A stretch of DNA of 37,817 nucleotides from Bacillota bacterium. GTDB lineage: Bacteria > Bacillota > Limnochordia > Darwinibacteriales > Darwinibacteriaceae. Shown one piece after another: positions 27,330 through 35,151 of the stretch. A model generated the notes under the pieces. It searched no databases. It saw nothing but the letters and a program-made list of their open reading frames with translations, and was not told the origin of the DNA. How positions within the stretch are numbered: position 1 is the stretch's first letter; each line of letters begins with the position of its first letter. The stretch is from assembly GCA_012838305.1 (NCBI GenBank), contig DUPN01000033.1, forward strand, positions 1-37,817. Direction: 5' to 3'. The position numbers and the translations under genes are program-made.

Positions 27330-27842
27330 ATGGGTAGATCTAGCAGGTTAGTGTGGCCCTTGCTTGTCCTGATCGGGATCTGCAGCTTAGCCCTATACCT
27401 TTGGTGGGGCGGAAGAGCTCCACTTGTACCCTCTCCTCCAGGTGAAGACGGGGGGGAAGGAAAACTGGAGGGTTGGCGCCAGACTTTTTCCGAAGCGGAC
27501 CTCGACCTCTTGGCCAGGGTGGTGAGGGCAGAAGCCCAGGGAGAACCCTATGACGGTCAGGTGGCCGTGGCTGCTGTGATCTTAAACAGGGTCAATCATC
27601 CAGAGTTTCCCAACACGATTCCGGGCGTCGTGTACGAGCCTCTGGCTTTTTCGGTTGTGGCCAATGGACAAGTCAATAAGCCCGCGGATCAAAGCGCCAT
27701 CCAAGCAGCCCACTGTGCCCTCAACGGCTTGGATCCATCTGGAGGCGCTTTGTATTTCTACAATCCTGCCAAGACCCGAAGTGCGTGGATTCGCAGCCGC
27801 GCGGTGATCAAAACAATCGGGGATCATATTTTCGCTAGTTAG
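27330..27842 (+). CDS. sleB: SleB-type cell wall hydrolase (spore germination)
   Basis: This 170-residue protein has an N-terminal membrane segment (residues 8-26), a short linker, and a SleB/CwlJ-type hydrolase domain. The domain begins LLARVVRAEAQGEP, with the likely catalytic Glu at residue 68, and continues AVAAVILNRV and the C-terminal ALYFYNP. Such enzymes are lytic transglycosylases acting on spore cortex. It lacks the peptidoglycan-binding domain of full-length SleB. Pairing with ypeB 12 bases downstream supports a cortex role. GTG 27318 is an in-frame alternative start. Confidence 0.85.
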   Translation: MGRSSRLVWPLLVLIGICSLALYLWWGGRAPLVPSPPGEDGGEGKLEGWRQTFSEADLDLLARVVRAEAQGEPYDGQVAVAAVILNRVNHPEFPNTIPGVVYEPLAFSVVANGQVNKPADQSAIQAAHCALNGLDPSGGALYFYNPAKTRSAWIRSRAVIKTIGDHIFAS

Positions 27843-27854
27843 GGGTCTACACGC

Positions 27855-29126
27855 ATGCCCAAGAGTGTGAAAGGCAAGCTCATAGCCATAGTGTTCGTAG
27901 TTGGATTGCTTGGTGTGGGGTATGCCGCAGGACAGTATTATCTCCATGGCATCTATCAGCGGCAAGTGGAGGTAGGTTATCGCCGAGCCTTAGGGGAACT
28001 CTGCAGCCACCTGGATGAAATTACTAAAGAGATGGGCCGTGCCAGGCTGGCGGTGAGTCCCAAACAGCGCAGTCTGATCAGTGCCAACCTGCGTCGTCTG
28101 GTTTACGCTGCCCAAAGCAATATGGGTGAGTTACCCCTGGGAGAGATCCATCTGGAGCGGATCTCCCATCTTTTAGATCGCATCGATGCAGAGAGTCATG
28201 CCTATTGGCAGGATGGCGATAACTCGCCGCTTTTGGATCAGCTCCACGAACAAATAGGGTATGTGAGTCGTGAGTTTGGGCAGTTGGTGGAGCGCAAAGA
28301 TCAGGAGTTCCCCTGGGTCTTTTGGTACGAGTATTTCTCCACTGCAGCCGTTGTACCCCAATTTCTGCAGGCTCTGACCCTAATCAATGACGGATTGGAG
28401 GAATTTGATGCTCCTGTACGTCAAGGAACAATTTTGGGCGAAGACATCGATGGAGAGCAGGCCATAGAAGCGGCCAGAGTGTTTAGCGAACGGGAGAATC
28501 TAAATTTTCAGGTAATCAGTGAAACCAAAGGCAGCATTCCCTCCTATACGGTGGTGGCGATAGACGGCGAGGAGAGGGTTATAGTCGAAGTGTCCCAAAA
28601 GGGCGGGATGGTTTTGTGGATGACGGTGGCTTCAGCAGTTCAAGACAATCGGGCAGGCACCCTCACCTTAGAGGAAATAATCAAACAAGGATGGGGGTTT
28701 TTGGAAGAAAGGGGGTTTACGTCCTTACACATTACGGATGCTCAAACCTTGCAAAACAGGGTAACCTTGACCTTTGTTCCCATGCGGGAAGGGGTCTTGC
28801 ACTATGGAGAGCCCCTGAGGGTGCAAGTAAGTGCAGTTGATGGCAGTATTATCGGTTTCTGGGCAACCTCGTTTTTCTTAGCTCAAAGCAGAGTGCGGCC
28901 CGAACGAACCGTTGGGGAGGCTGCTTGGAGTGTTAACGAGAAGATCCAGGCAGGTGTTGAGATCCTCGATCAAAAGATGGCCCTGATCCTCAATGAACAG
29001 CAGAAAGAGACCTTAACGACCAGGCTCGGTGTGCAGTATCAAGGGGATTACTATTTAATCTACTTGAATTTCGAGACGGGGGATGAAGAGCATATTGTAC
29101 AAGTTGCTTCACCCCAGTTCTTCTAG
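27855..29126 (+). CDS. ypeB: Germination protein YpeB
   Basis: This 423-residue protein is needed in Bacillus for SleB placement and stability in the spore inner membrane. It has an N-terminal signal anchor (VKGKLIAIVFVVGLLG), a helical N-terminal domain, then PepSY-like repeats in the C-terminal half (for example GEQAIEAARVF, LTLEEIIKQGWGFLEERGF and RTVGEAAWSVNEKI). It forms an operon with the SleB gene. Its stop shares the CTAG with the convergent dnaE2 stop. Confidence 0.88.
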   Translation: MPKSVKGKLIAIVFVVGLLGVGYAAGQYYLHGIYQRQVEVGYRRALGELCSHLDEITKEMGRARLAVSPKQRSLISANLRRLVYAAQSNMGELPLGEIHLERISHLLDRIDAESHAYWQDGDNSPLLDQLHEQIGYVSREFGQLVERKDQEFPWVFWYEYFSTAAVVPQFLQALTLINDGLEEFDAPVRQGTILGEDIDGEQAIEAARVFSERENLNFQVISETKGSIPSYTVVAIDGEERVIVEVSQKGGMVLWMTVASAVQDNRAGTLTLEEIIKQGWGFLEERGFTSLHITDAQTLQNRVTLTFVPMREGVLHYGEPLRVQVSAVDGSIIGFWATSFFLAQSRVRPERTVGEAAWSVNEKIQAGVEILDQKMALILNEQQKETLTTRLGVQYQGDYYLIYLNFETGDEEHIVQVASPQFF

Positions 29127-32100
29127 GGCAGTCCCTGGATTCGGGTTGCATTGATGCTGGCCCGTTCATGAGGATCACGCCGGGAGATCTTCCCAGTTAC
29201 AAGCAGCAAAGGCTGATTAAAGATAATTTTTGCATACTTTCGATAGATGTCTTCAAAGATTGTTACATCAATCAGGCCGTACTCGTCTTCCAGCGATAAA
29301 AAGACTACGGTTTTGCCGCTGCGGGTGGGCGGACGATGGGGTCGTATCACCAGACCTCCTAAGGTAAGGGGACTGCCCTCTGTGAGAAGGGAGGCATCTT
29401 GGGTCGTAAGTGCCTTCGCGGGGAGATTTGGGCGAAAAAACTCCATAATATGTCCCTGGGCCGAAAGACTGAGAACAGCATATTCTCTGACCCAGCGTTC
29501 AAAGGGAGAAAAGTCTGCGACAGTATTTTGAGTGGGAGTTTCCAAGAAGAGACTCCCCTGTTTTGTTTGATAGTATTTCGGCAAATTCCAAAGCAGCATC
29601 CGGCGATTGTTTAAAAGACTGTCGAATGCTCCCCCTAGAATTAGGTTTTCCACCACATCCTTATTGACATTGGTGCGATAGACAAAGTCTTGCAGGGAGG
29701 AAAAATGCCTTTTGCTGCGCGCTGCAACAATGGAATTGAGAAAGGCGGCTTCCATGCCCTTAACCTGCTTGAGACCAATGCGAATGGAGGTATCGGTGGC
29801 GGTAAATTCCACATCGCTTTCATTGATATCCAGGGGGGCAAGGGTAATTCCACGGTTTTTGGCTTGGACACAGAGTGTGTTGGGGGGATAAAAGCCCATG
29901 GGCTGCTGGTTCAAGAGTGCTGCATAGAACTGAGCGGGATGGTGTTCTAAAAGGTAAGCGGTGCGATAGGCTGTATCTGCAAAAGCTGCGGCATGGGCTT
30001 CGCAAAAACCATATCCTGCATAACCCAGGACATAGGAAAAAATCGTTTCCGCCGTCTCCTTTTCCACACCCCGCTTAACGGCTTTTTGGATAAAGTCCAC
30101 CTGAATTTGATCCATCTCTTTTTGGGAGCGAAACTTTGTCATCGCCTTACGCAAACGGTCAGACTCTCCTGGGGTAAACCCGGCAATCTCCGTGGCGATT
30201 TCAATCACCTGTTCCTGATAAAGCACAACACCATAGGTGGGGGCTAGGATCTTTTCCAGTTTCGGGTGGATATAGGTTACTGCTTCACGTCCATGCCTGC
30301 GGGCAATAAAGGGATCCACCATATTGCCCTTGATGGGGCCTGGTCTGATCAAAGCCACGCTGGCCACAATATCTTCGAAGCGGTCCGCTTGCAGACGCGA
30401 TTGTAAGCTGCGCTGGGCTGGACTTTCCAGCTGAAACACCCCTACTGTTTCTCCCTTCTGAAGCCTGGCAAAGGTAGCTTTGTCGTCGATGGGTATTTCA
30501 TTGTAGTCCAGCCTGGGCCCAACTTGATTTACTGCAGTGGAAACGGCGGATAGGGTACGCAAGGACAGAAGATCGATTTTGATCAGCCCCAAATCCTCAA
30601 TGGTGTCCTTGTCAAACTGGGTGATCAAGACCCCTTTTGCTGAGGGCTGCAAAGGTGTAACCGTGGTTAGGGGCTCGCCGCTCACCACCAAACCTCCTAG
30701 ATGGGTCCCCATTTGCCTGGGAAAACCCGTAATGGCAGCACAGTAATCCAAGAGCTTACTGTATTTGGCCTGATGTAGGGGATGTTTTTTCAGCTCAGGC
30801 AGTCTGTGCAGCAGAGAACGAATGCCATCCGCGGGAATACTGGTGATATTTTTGGTCAACTGCTGTAACTCACTGAGGGGAAGCCCCAAGGCCTTGCCCA
30901 TATCCCGCAGGGCCGAGCGGGCATGGTAGGTTTGGAAGGTGCAGACAGAGGCCACCCGTTCAGGCCCATAGCGCTCATAGACATACTGGGCCACCTGATC
31001 TCGATGGCGCGCATCAAAATCAATGTCGATATCGGGTTTCTGCGCTCGCTCTAGACTCAAAAAACGCTCAAACAGGAGTCCTCTGGCAAAGGCATCCACA
31101 TTGGTGATTTCAAGGCAATAGACCACAACGGAGTCGGCTGCTGAGCCCCGGCCGGCATAGCGTATGTTTTGTTCCTTAGCATATTGCACCAGATCCCAGA
31201 CCGCCAGAAAATAGTCAGCCACATCAAGCTGCTTAATGATTTCCAGCTCGTGTTGAATTCGTTCTCTTAAGGGGCGGGAGATGGATGCATAGCGCTTTTG
31301 GGCTCCATTCCAGGTCAATTCGCCTAGGACTTGAATGGATTTTTCCGGTCCGGCGTGAGGAAAGTAGCGGGGGAAGAGGTTCTTACCCAAATCCAGAGCC
31401 AAGGAGCAGCGATCTGCAATTTCCAATGTATTTCGAATGGCTTCGGGGAAGGGGGCAAAGCGCCGTTTCATTTCTTCCGGTGAGGTCAAATAGTTTTCTC
31501 CGTTTATGGGGCGATCCAGATGGAGCTCGTCAAGCCTTGTCTTGGTCCGGGTGCAAACCAGCAGATCGTGGATGGGAAAATCTTCTTTCCGTAGATAATG
31601 TACATTGTTGGTAGCCACCAATGGAATGCGTAATTCTTCATGGAGTTTGAAAAGTCCGCCAAGGAGGTATTTTGTAAAAGGCAGATAACTATGGATTATT
31701 TCCAGATAGACTTGGTTGGATCCAAAGATCTCCACAAGGCGCAAAGCCTCAGCTTTAGCCTGTGCATAGTCTTTACGCAAAATAGCTTGAGCCACACCTG
31801 AGCGGTGGCAGCCGCTCAGGACAAGTAAGCCGCGGTTGTTTTTGGCCAGAGCCTTCCAGGGCACTAAGGGCTGGTGTCTGGTACCATGGGCATACCCTGC
31901 CGTTAATAGGCGGCATAAAGCATGGTAACCGTCTCTGTTTTCGGCCAGCAGGGTGAGATGGGTGCCGTCTTCTGTGGTAATTTCGGCACCTTGAATAGGT
32001 TTTAAACCTAAGGCCAACGCTGTTTTTTGAAATTCCACCGCTCCGCTCACATTGCTATGGTCGGTTAAGGCCATGGCCGGCATATCCCACTTTGCTGCCT

Positions 32101-32176
32101 GAGTAAGAAGTGCCTCCAGTCGCGAGGCTCCATCTAAAAACGAATAGGGAGAATGAACATGTAAATGGACGAACAC
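29123..32176 (-). CDS. dnaE2: Error-prone DNA polymerase III alpha, DnaE2/ImuC type
   Basis: This 1,017-residue C-family polymerase has an N-terminal PHP domain (HLHVHSPYSFLDG, TDHSN, GAEI), a palm with catalytic Asp residues D382 and D384 in PDIDIDFDARHRDQV and D535 in KIDLLSL, and a C-terminal OB fold. GFPRQMGTHLGGLVVSG and a short C-terminus point to DnaE2 rather than replicative DnaE. The start is GTG 32176 after GGAGGT. It is last in a three-gene cassette under a LexA-box promoter, so translesion synthesis during SOS is the likely role. The replicative polymerase must be elsewhere. Confidence 0.88.
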   Translation of the reverse strand: MFVHLHVHSPYSFLDGASRLEALLTQAAKWDMPAMALTDHSNVSGAVEFQKTALALGLKPIQGAEITTEDGTHLTLLAENRDGYHALCRLLTAGYAHGTRHQPLVPWKALAKNNRGLLVLSGCHRSGVAQAILRKDYAQAKAEALRLVEIFGSNQVYLEIIHSYLPFTKYLLGGLFKLHEELRIPLVATNNVHYLRKEDFPIHDLLVCTRTKTRLDELHLDRPINGENYLTSPEEMKRRFAPFPEAIRNTLEIADRCSLALDLGKNLFPRYFPHAGPEKSIQVLGELTWNGAQKRYASISRPLRERIQHELEIIKQLDVADYFLAVWDLVQYAKEQNIRYAGRGSAADSVVVYCLEITNVDAFARGLLFERFLSLERAQKPDIDIDFDARHRDQVAQYVYERYGPERVASVCTFQTYHARSALRDMGKALGLPLSELQQLTKNITSIPADGIRSLLHRLPELKKHPLHQAKYSKLLDYCAAITGFPRQMGTHLGGLVVSGEPLTTVTPLQPSAKGVLITQFDKDTIEDLGLIKIDLLSLRTLSAVSTAVNQVGPRLDYNEIPIDDKATFARLQKGETVGVFQLESPAQRSLQSRLQADRFEDIVASVALIRPGPIKGNMVDPFIARRHGREAVTYIHPKLEKILAPTYGVVLYQEQVIEIATEIAGFTPGESDRLRKAMTKFRSQKEMDQIQVDFIQKAVKRGVEKETAETIFSYVLGYAGYGFCEAHAAAFADTAYRTAYLLEHHPAQFYAALLNQQPMGFYPPNTLCVQAKNRGITLAPLDINESDVEFTATDTSIRIGLKQVKGMEAAFLNSIVAARSKRHFSSLQDFVYRTNVNKDVVENLILGGAFDSLLNNRRMLLWNLPKYYQTKQGSLFLETPTQNTVADFSPFERWVREYAVLSLSAQGHIMEFFRPNLPAKALTTQDASLLTEGSPLTLGGLVIRPHRPPTRSGKTVVFLSLEDEYGLIDVTIFEDIYRKYAKIIFNQPLLLVTGKISRRDPHERASINATRIQGLP

Positions 32177-32192
32177 CCCAAACGACCTCCAT

Positions 32193-32432
32193 TTAGTCTG
32201 CTAGACGGTACAAAACCCATTGTTCAGTACTTGGTAGAAAATGCAGTTCGCAGCGGCAGCGGTCTGTACTCACTTCGTACACAAACAGTTCTGATTCATC
32301 TGTCCACCATTGTCCGGCCTCTCGCCAATGCTGGAGAATATACTTAATGATGAAGTTTTGCCCGAAGAAAAAGGAAGAGGGGAAATCCCCTGCATAGGTA
32401 AGCAGGATGGGTTGATTAATAAGTTTGCTCAT
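32193..32432 (-). CDS. Small Trp-rich protein of the mutasome cassette
   Basis: This 79-residue protein lies between the ImuB-like gene (ATGA overlap of 4 bases) and dnaE2 (16-base gap). It contains YILQHWREAGQWWTDESE, a YEV strand, CELHFLP and the ending QWVLYRLAD. This W-X-X-G-X-W-W pattern resembles the small domain, possibly DUF6504, that is fused to or found near Y-family mutasome proteins in other phyla. That match is from memory and should be checked. I infer a partner or detached domain of the ImuB-like protein. Confidence 0.75.
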   Translation of the reverse strand: MSKLINQPILLTYAGDFPSSFFFGQNFIIKYILQHWREAGQWWTDESELFVYEVSTDRCRCELHFLPSTEQWVLYRLAD

Positions 32433-33538
32433 CGAAAACACTCCTCCCAGAGGATCAAGAGCCGTTCTCGCCGGGAAAGCTTCATACCCACTTGGGTATA
32501 ATCTGGAAGTTCCTCGCCAAGCAGCTGTGGAGCCTGGGGCTCCCAAAACATAGTGAGCTGGGCTAAAGGAGACGGCTCCAATTTGTCGACAGTAATCCTT
32601 ATTTGTGCCAGAAAATCATCAGGTAGAAGACTTTCCGCTGCCCGCAATAAAGCCTTTGCATCATTTGTGGCCTGCTTAAATAGGCGCTTCTTTTCAAAAG
32701 GTGTTCCCTGGGCTAACTGAGCCTCTAGTTTGATTTGACCAGCCACTTTCTGCTGGTCGTTTAGCGTGGCGGCTAGTTTTTGGGCACCCTGCTGAAGATA
32801 GGGCTTAAGTTCGTGGGCCGCAGCAGGCCGCAGAAAGCCCTCGAGGGCGGTGAAATCCAGGTTCCAACTGTATGTTAGGTCTTGTCGGGGCTGAAAGGGG
32901 ATGCTATCTTGACCGCGCCCGAGCTGCTGTAGAAGGATAGCTCTTTGTCCAAATTGAATGCTAAGCTCGGCAGCGGGGATTTTCTCCAACTCGCCCACAG
33001 TTTTTATGCCAAGTTTTTCTAAGGAGTCCGCCTCGGGCAGGGGTAAGCGTCGGATCGGGATCCTATCCAGAAAAAACCGTGTTTGATTGGGAGGAACGAT
33101 TCGGTCAGAACCCGTTCGATTATGGGCGGCCAATTTGGCCACTATTTTACTTTGACCTGCGCCCCAAATTCCACCTTCAATCCCCTTGTCTGCTTGCAGT
33201 TTTTCCCTGAAATCGACGACAAACTGCTCGAAAATGGGCCTCTGTCTAAAGCGCAAGTACCAGGCATGGGGATACTCTACCTCCAGTTCCTCTGTGTAGA
33301 GGCGTGAGAATTGATGCCATTCTTGGGCGAAGGGAGCAAAATCGCTGAGAGAAATGGGGATGGTGCAAATTGGCTTGGTGGGATGATTGGTAAAGCCGTG
33401 CTCCTTGAGTTCGGGGGAAAAATCCCAGATTTCCCTTTTGTGTGTTAAAATGTAATAAGCATCACTTTGCGATTCAGAGGCGCGAGGCGATTCAAAATGA
33501 CGAATATAAAAGTGGCGTAAGCCACAGTAGACGATCAT
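32429..33538 (-). CDS. imuB: ImuB-like inactive Y-family polymerase
   Basis: This 369-residue protein has the Y-family palm/finger segment GIWGAGQSKIVAKLAAHN, the thumb helix-hairpin-helix LGIKTVGELEKIPAAEL and LGRGQDSIPFQP. The Asp near the N-terminus and the Ser-X-Asp-Glu motif that bind catalytic metal in true polymerases are not seen (MIVYCGLRHFYI and YPHAWYLRFR stand there). A beta-clamp-like motif QLTMF is at residues 327-331. These are the traits of ImuB, the non-catalytic hub of the DnaE2 mutasome. AGGAGG precedes ATG 33538. Confidence 0.78.
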   Translation of the reverse strand: MIVYCGLRHFYIRHFESPRASESQSDAYYILTHKREIWDFSPELKEHGFTNHPTKPICTIPISLSDFAPFAQEWHQFSRLYTEELEVEYPHAWYLRFRQRPIFEQFVVDFREKLQADKGIEGGIWGAGQSKIVAKLAAHNRTGSDRIVPPNQTRFFLDRIPIRRLPLPEADSLEKLGIKTVGELEKIPAAELSIQFGQRAILLQQLGRGQDSIPFQPRQDLTYSWNLDFTALEGFLRPAAAHELKPYLQQGAQKLAATLNDQQKVAGQIKLEAQLAQGTPFEKKRLFKQATNDAKALLRAAESLLPDDFLAQIRITVDKLEPSPLAQLTMFWEPQAPQLLGEELPDYTQVGMKLSRRERLLILWEECFR

Positions 33539-33554
33539 AAAGATGCCTCCTCGA

Positions 33555-33566
33555 GAACAACTGTTC
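33555..33566. promoter_or_regulatory. LexA (SOS) box 1, upstream of imuB-like gene
   Basis: GAAC-AACT-GTTC is a perfect GAAC-N4-GTTC palindrome, the Firmicutes LexA/DinR operator. It lies between the -10 and the ribosome binding site of the mutasome cassette, so bound LexA would block the promoter start region. Confidence 0.85.
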
Positions 33567-33572
33567 GCCCCA

Positions 33573-33602
33573 ATTATAATACAGAACAAAGGTTCGAGTC
33601 AA
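33573..33602 (-). promoter_or_regulatory. Promoter of the SOS mutasome cassette
   Basis: On the minus strand TTGACT (33597-33602), an 18-base spacer and TATAAT (33573-33578) form a strong sigma-70 promoter. Its spacer holds LexA box 2, and LexA box 1 follows just downstream. Confidence 0.85.
33584..33595. promoter_or_regulatory. LexA (SOS) box 2, inside the promoter spacer
   Basis: GAAC-AAAG-GTTC is a second perfect GAAC-N4-GTTC site, with centres 29 bases from box 1. It sits between the -35 and -10, where LexA would directly exclude RNA polymerase. It is also 27 bases upstream of the divergent MBL-fold gene. Confidence 0.85.
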
Positions 33603-33621
33603 GGAGGGAAAGGGTGGTATC

Positions 33622-34380
33622 ATGGAAATTACATTTTTGGGAACCGGTACATCCCATGGTGTGCCTGTCATAACCTGCGGCTGTGCAGTATGTCAAAGCC
33701 GTAATCCCAAAAACAAGCGTACCCGCAGTTCTCTTTGGATACGTAATCAAGATACGGATCTTCTCATTGATACCGCCACCGAATTTCGACTGCAGGCCCT
33801 CAAGGCCAAGATTCAGAAGGTGGATGGGGTGCTCTACACCCATTGCCACGCTGACCATGTCTTTGGTTTCGATGATCTGCGTGTTTTTAGTAAGCTAACA
33901 GGCAGGAGCATTCCTATTTATGGGAATGAACCCACAATTTCCGAGCTCAGGGAGGTCTTTTCCTATGTTTTCCGGAAAACTCAGGTGGGCGGGGGAAAAC
34001 CACAGGTTGAAACCATCGTGGTTGAGGAGCCTTTCCGAGTGCAAAATCTGCTGGTGCAACCCATCCCTGTTTTCCACGGAACATTGCCTATTTTCGGATA
34101 CCGCCTCGGACAGTTAGCTTATATCACAGATTGCAGCTATATTCCCCCTTCCTCCCTTGATTTGCTCTTGGGTTTGGATACTCTGATTCTGGGTGTGATC
34201 CGGCATGAGCCCCATCCCACCCACATGCATATGGAGCAGGCTCTGGACTTGGCCAGCAAGCTCGGGGCGAAGCGCACATATTTTACCCATATCTCCCATT
34301 TGCTGGAGCATGAAGAAATAAGCCAAATGTTACCGGAGGGTATTTCACTGGCCTATGATGGGTTGACCGTCCGGATCTAA
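33622..34380 (+). CDS. MBL-fold metallo-hydrolase (PhnP-like)
   Basis: This 252-residue protein has the metallo-beta-lactamase fold. It starts MEITFLGTGTSHGVPVITCGC, with the CXC-X2-C cysteines seen in PhnP-type proteins, and has the metal motif THCHADHVFGFDDLR. Further ligands are likely in VFHGTLP, ITDCSY and FTHISH. The best guess is a phosphodiesterase related to PhnP, but the substrate is unknown. It is divergent from the SOS cassette and shares its 83-base control region. No clear promoter of its own was seen. Confidence 0.88.
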   Translation: MEITFLGTGTSHGVPVITCGCAVCQSRNPKNKRTRSSLWIRNQDTDLLIDTATEFRLQALKAKIQKVDGVLYTHCHADHVFGFDDLRVFSKLTGRSIPIYGNEPTISELREVFSYVFRKTQVGGGKPQVETIVVEEPFRVQNLLVQPIPVFHGTLPIFGYRLGQLAYITDCSYIPPSSLDLLLGLDTLILGVIRHEPHPTHMHMEQALDLASKLGAKRTYFTHISHLLEHEEISQMLPEGISLAYDGLTVRI

Positions 34381-34454
34381 GGGACCAAAGTGGAAGAATT
34401 CTTGCCTCGCATTTGCATATAGTGTAATGATCTTCTATAGCAGGGAGGGGCAAG

Positions 34455-35042
34455 ATGATCATCCACAAGGAATATGCTTTGCGTCGTTTTTGCGAAGTTC
34501 CCCTGAAACATGCGTTAAGCAAGGGCCTTCTAGAAAAAATCTGTGCACATCCAGCCTTGCTCACCAAGTTGGTTTTTGTTCGTACCCGAGATTTTCTATC
34601 GAACACGATGGTTGTTTCCCAGGCCGGGACCTCTGAGATCGGCTTTGAACTGCAATTGGGAAGTGATTCGGAGCACCTGACCCTGGTCAATGGGGATTTG
34701 CATCGAGAAAGGCAAAAAACAAGAGAGATACCCATCCAAGATCCCCTCAAGGCATGGGATATCTTGCAGGACTTCCCTGGAATCCTCCATGTACAGCTCG
34801 TTTTTAAAGCTGATACTCCCGATTGGTATGAGGAAATCGCGGTGCCAAATGAAGCTATTCCTCCTCCAGCTCCAGGGGTTGGCTATGGGGCCTTTGTCCG
34901 CGAGCAAGTGGACTTAATCCTCTGGGCCATCACCTTGAGGGGACAAATCGATCAGGCGCTCCAGGCCAGAGATGAAAAAAGTTTCAAAGAATCGGTTCAG
35001 CTCTATAAGGAGGTCTGCCATTCTTGTTTTTGGAGGTTATAA
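34455..35042 (+). CDS. YpiB-like protein (UPF0302 with IDEAL motif)
   Basis: This 195-residue protein resembles B. subtilis YpiB. It has an N-terminal region with LLEKICAHPALLTKLVFVR and SQAGTSEIGFEL, then a C-terminal IDEAL-type helix IDQALQARDEKSFKE. No catalytic motif is visible. In B. subtilis YpiB has been linked to lipid A-type or quinol oxidase assembly only loosely, so I assign no function. A GGGAGGGG site precedes ATG 34455. The identification is from memory of the family. Confidence 0.55.
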   Translation: MIIHKEYALRRFCEVPLKHALSKGLLEKICAHPALLTKLVFVRTRDFLSNTMVVSQAGTSEIGFELQLGSDSEHLTLVNGDLHRERQKTREIPIQDPLKAWDILQDFPGILHVQLVFKADTPDWYEEIAVPNEAIPPPAPGVGYGAFVREQVDLILWAITLRGQIDQALQARDEKSFKESVQLYKEVCHSCFWRL

Positions 35043-35060
35043 AACACGGTGATTGTTTCC

Positions 35061-35121
35061 ATCCTGCCTTGATCGAAGTAGGCAGGATTTATCATGATAG
35101 GCGTGGAACTCTCCATGATAA
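35061..35121. repeat. Two inverted repeats upstream of lepB
   Basis: ATCCTGCCT (35061-35069) pairs with AGGCAGGAT (35080-35088) over a 10-base loop. It is directly followed by TTATCATG (35089-35096), which pairs with CATGATAA (35114-35121). The first may terminate the upstream gene weakly (only TTTAT follows). The second could be an operator. Confidence 0.5.
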
Positions 35122-35151
35122 GCCGAAACCATTATCTTGGAGGTAGCCAGA

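Noticed and set aside
27582-27965. A 127-codon minus-strand frame over sleB and ypeB
   Set aside because: It is antisense to two genes with clear motifs and has no recognisable product.
29123-32176. The polymerase as the replicative DnaE
   Set aside because: Shorter length, DnaE2-like motifs, the operon with an ImuB-like gene and the LexA boxes favour the error-prone type.
33575-33580. TATAAT on the plus strand as the -10 of the MBL-fold gene
   Set aside because: No -35-like hexamer stands 16-18 bases upstream; the match reflects the near-palindromic TTATAA of the minus-strand promoter.
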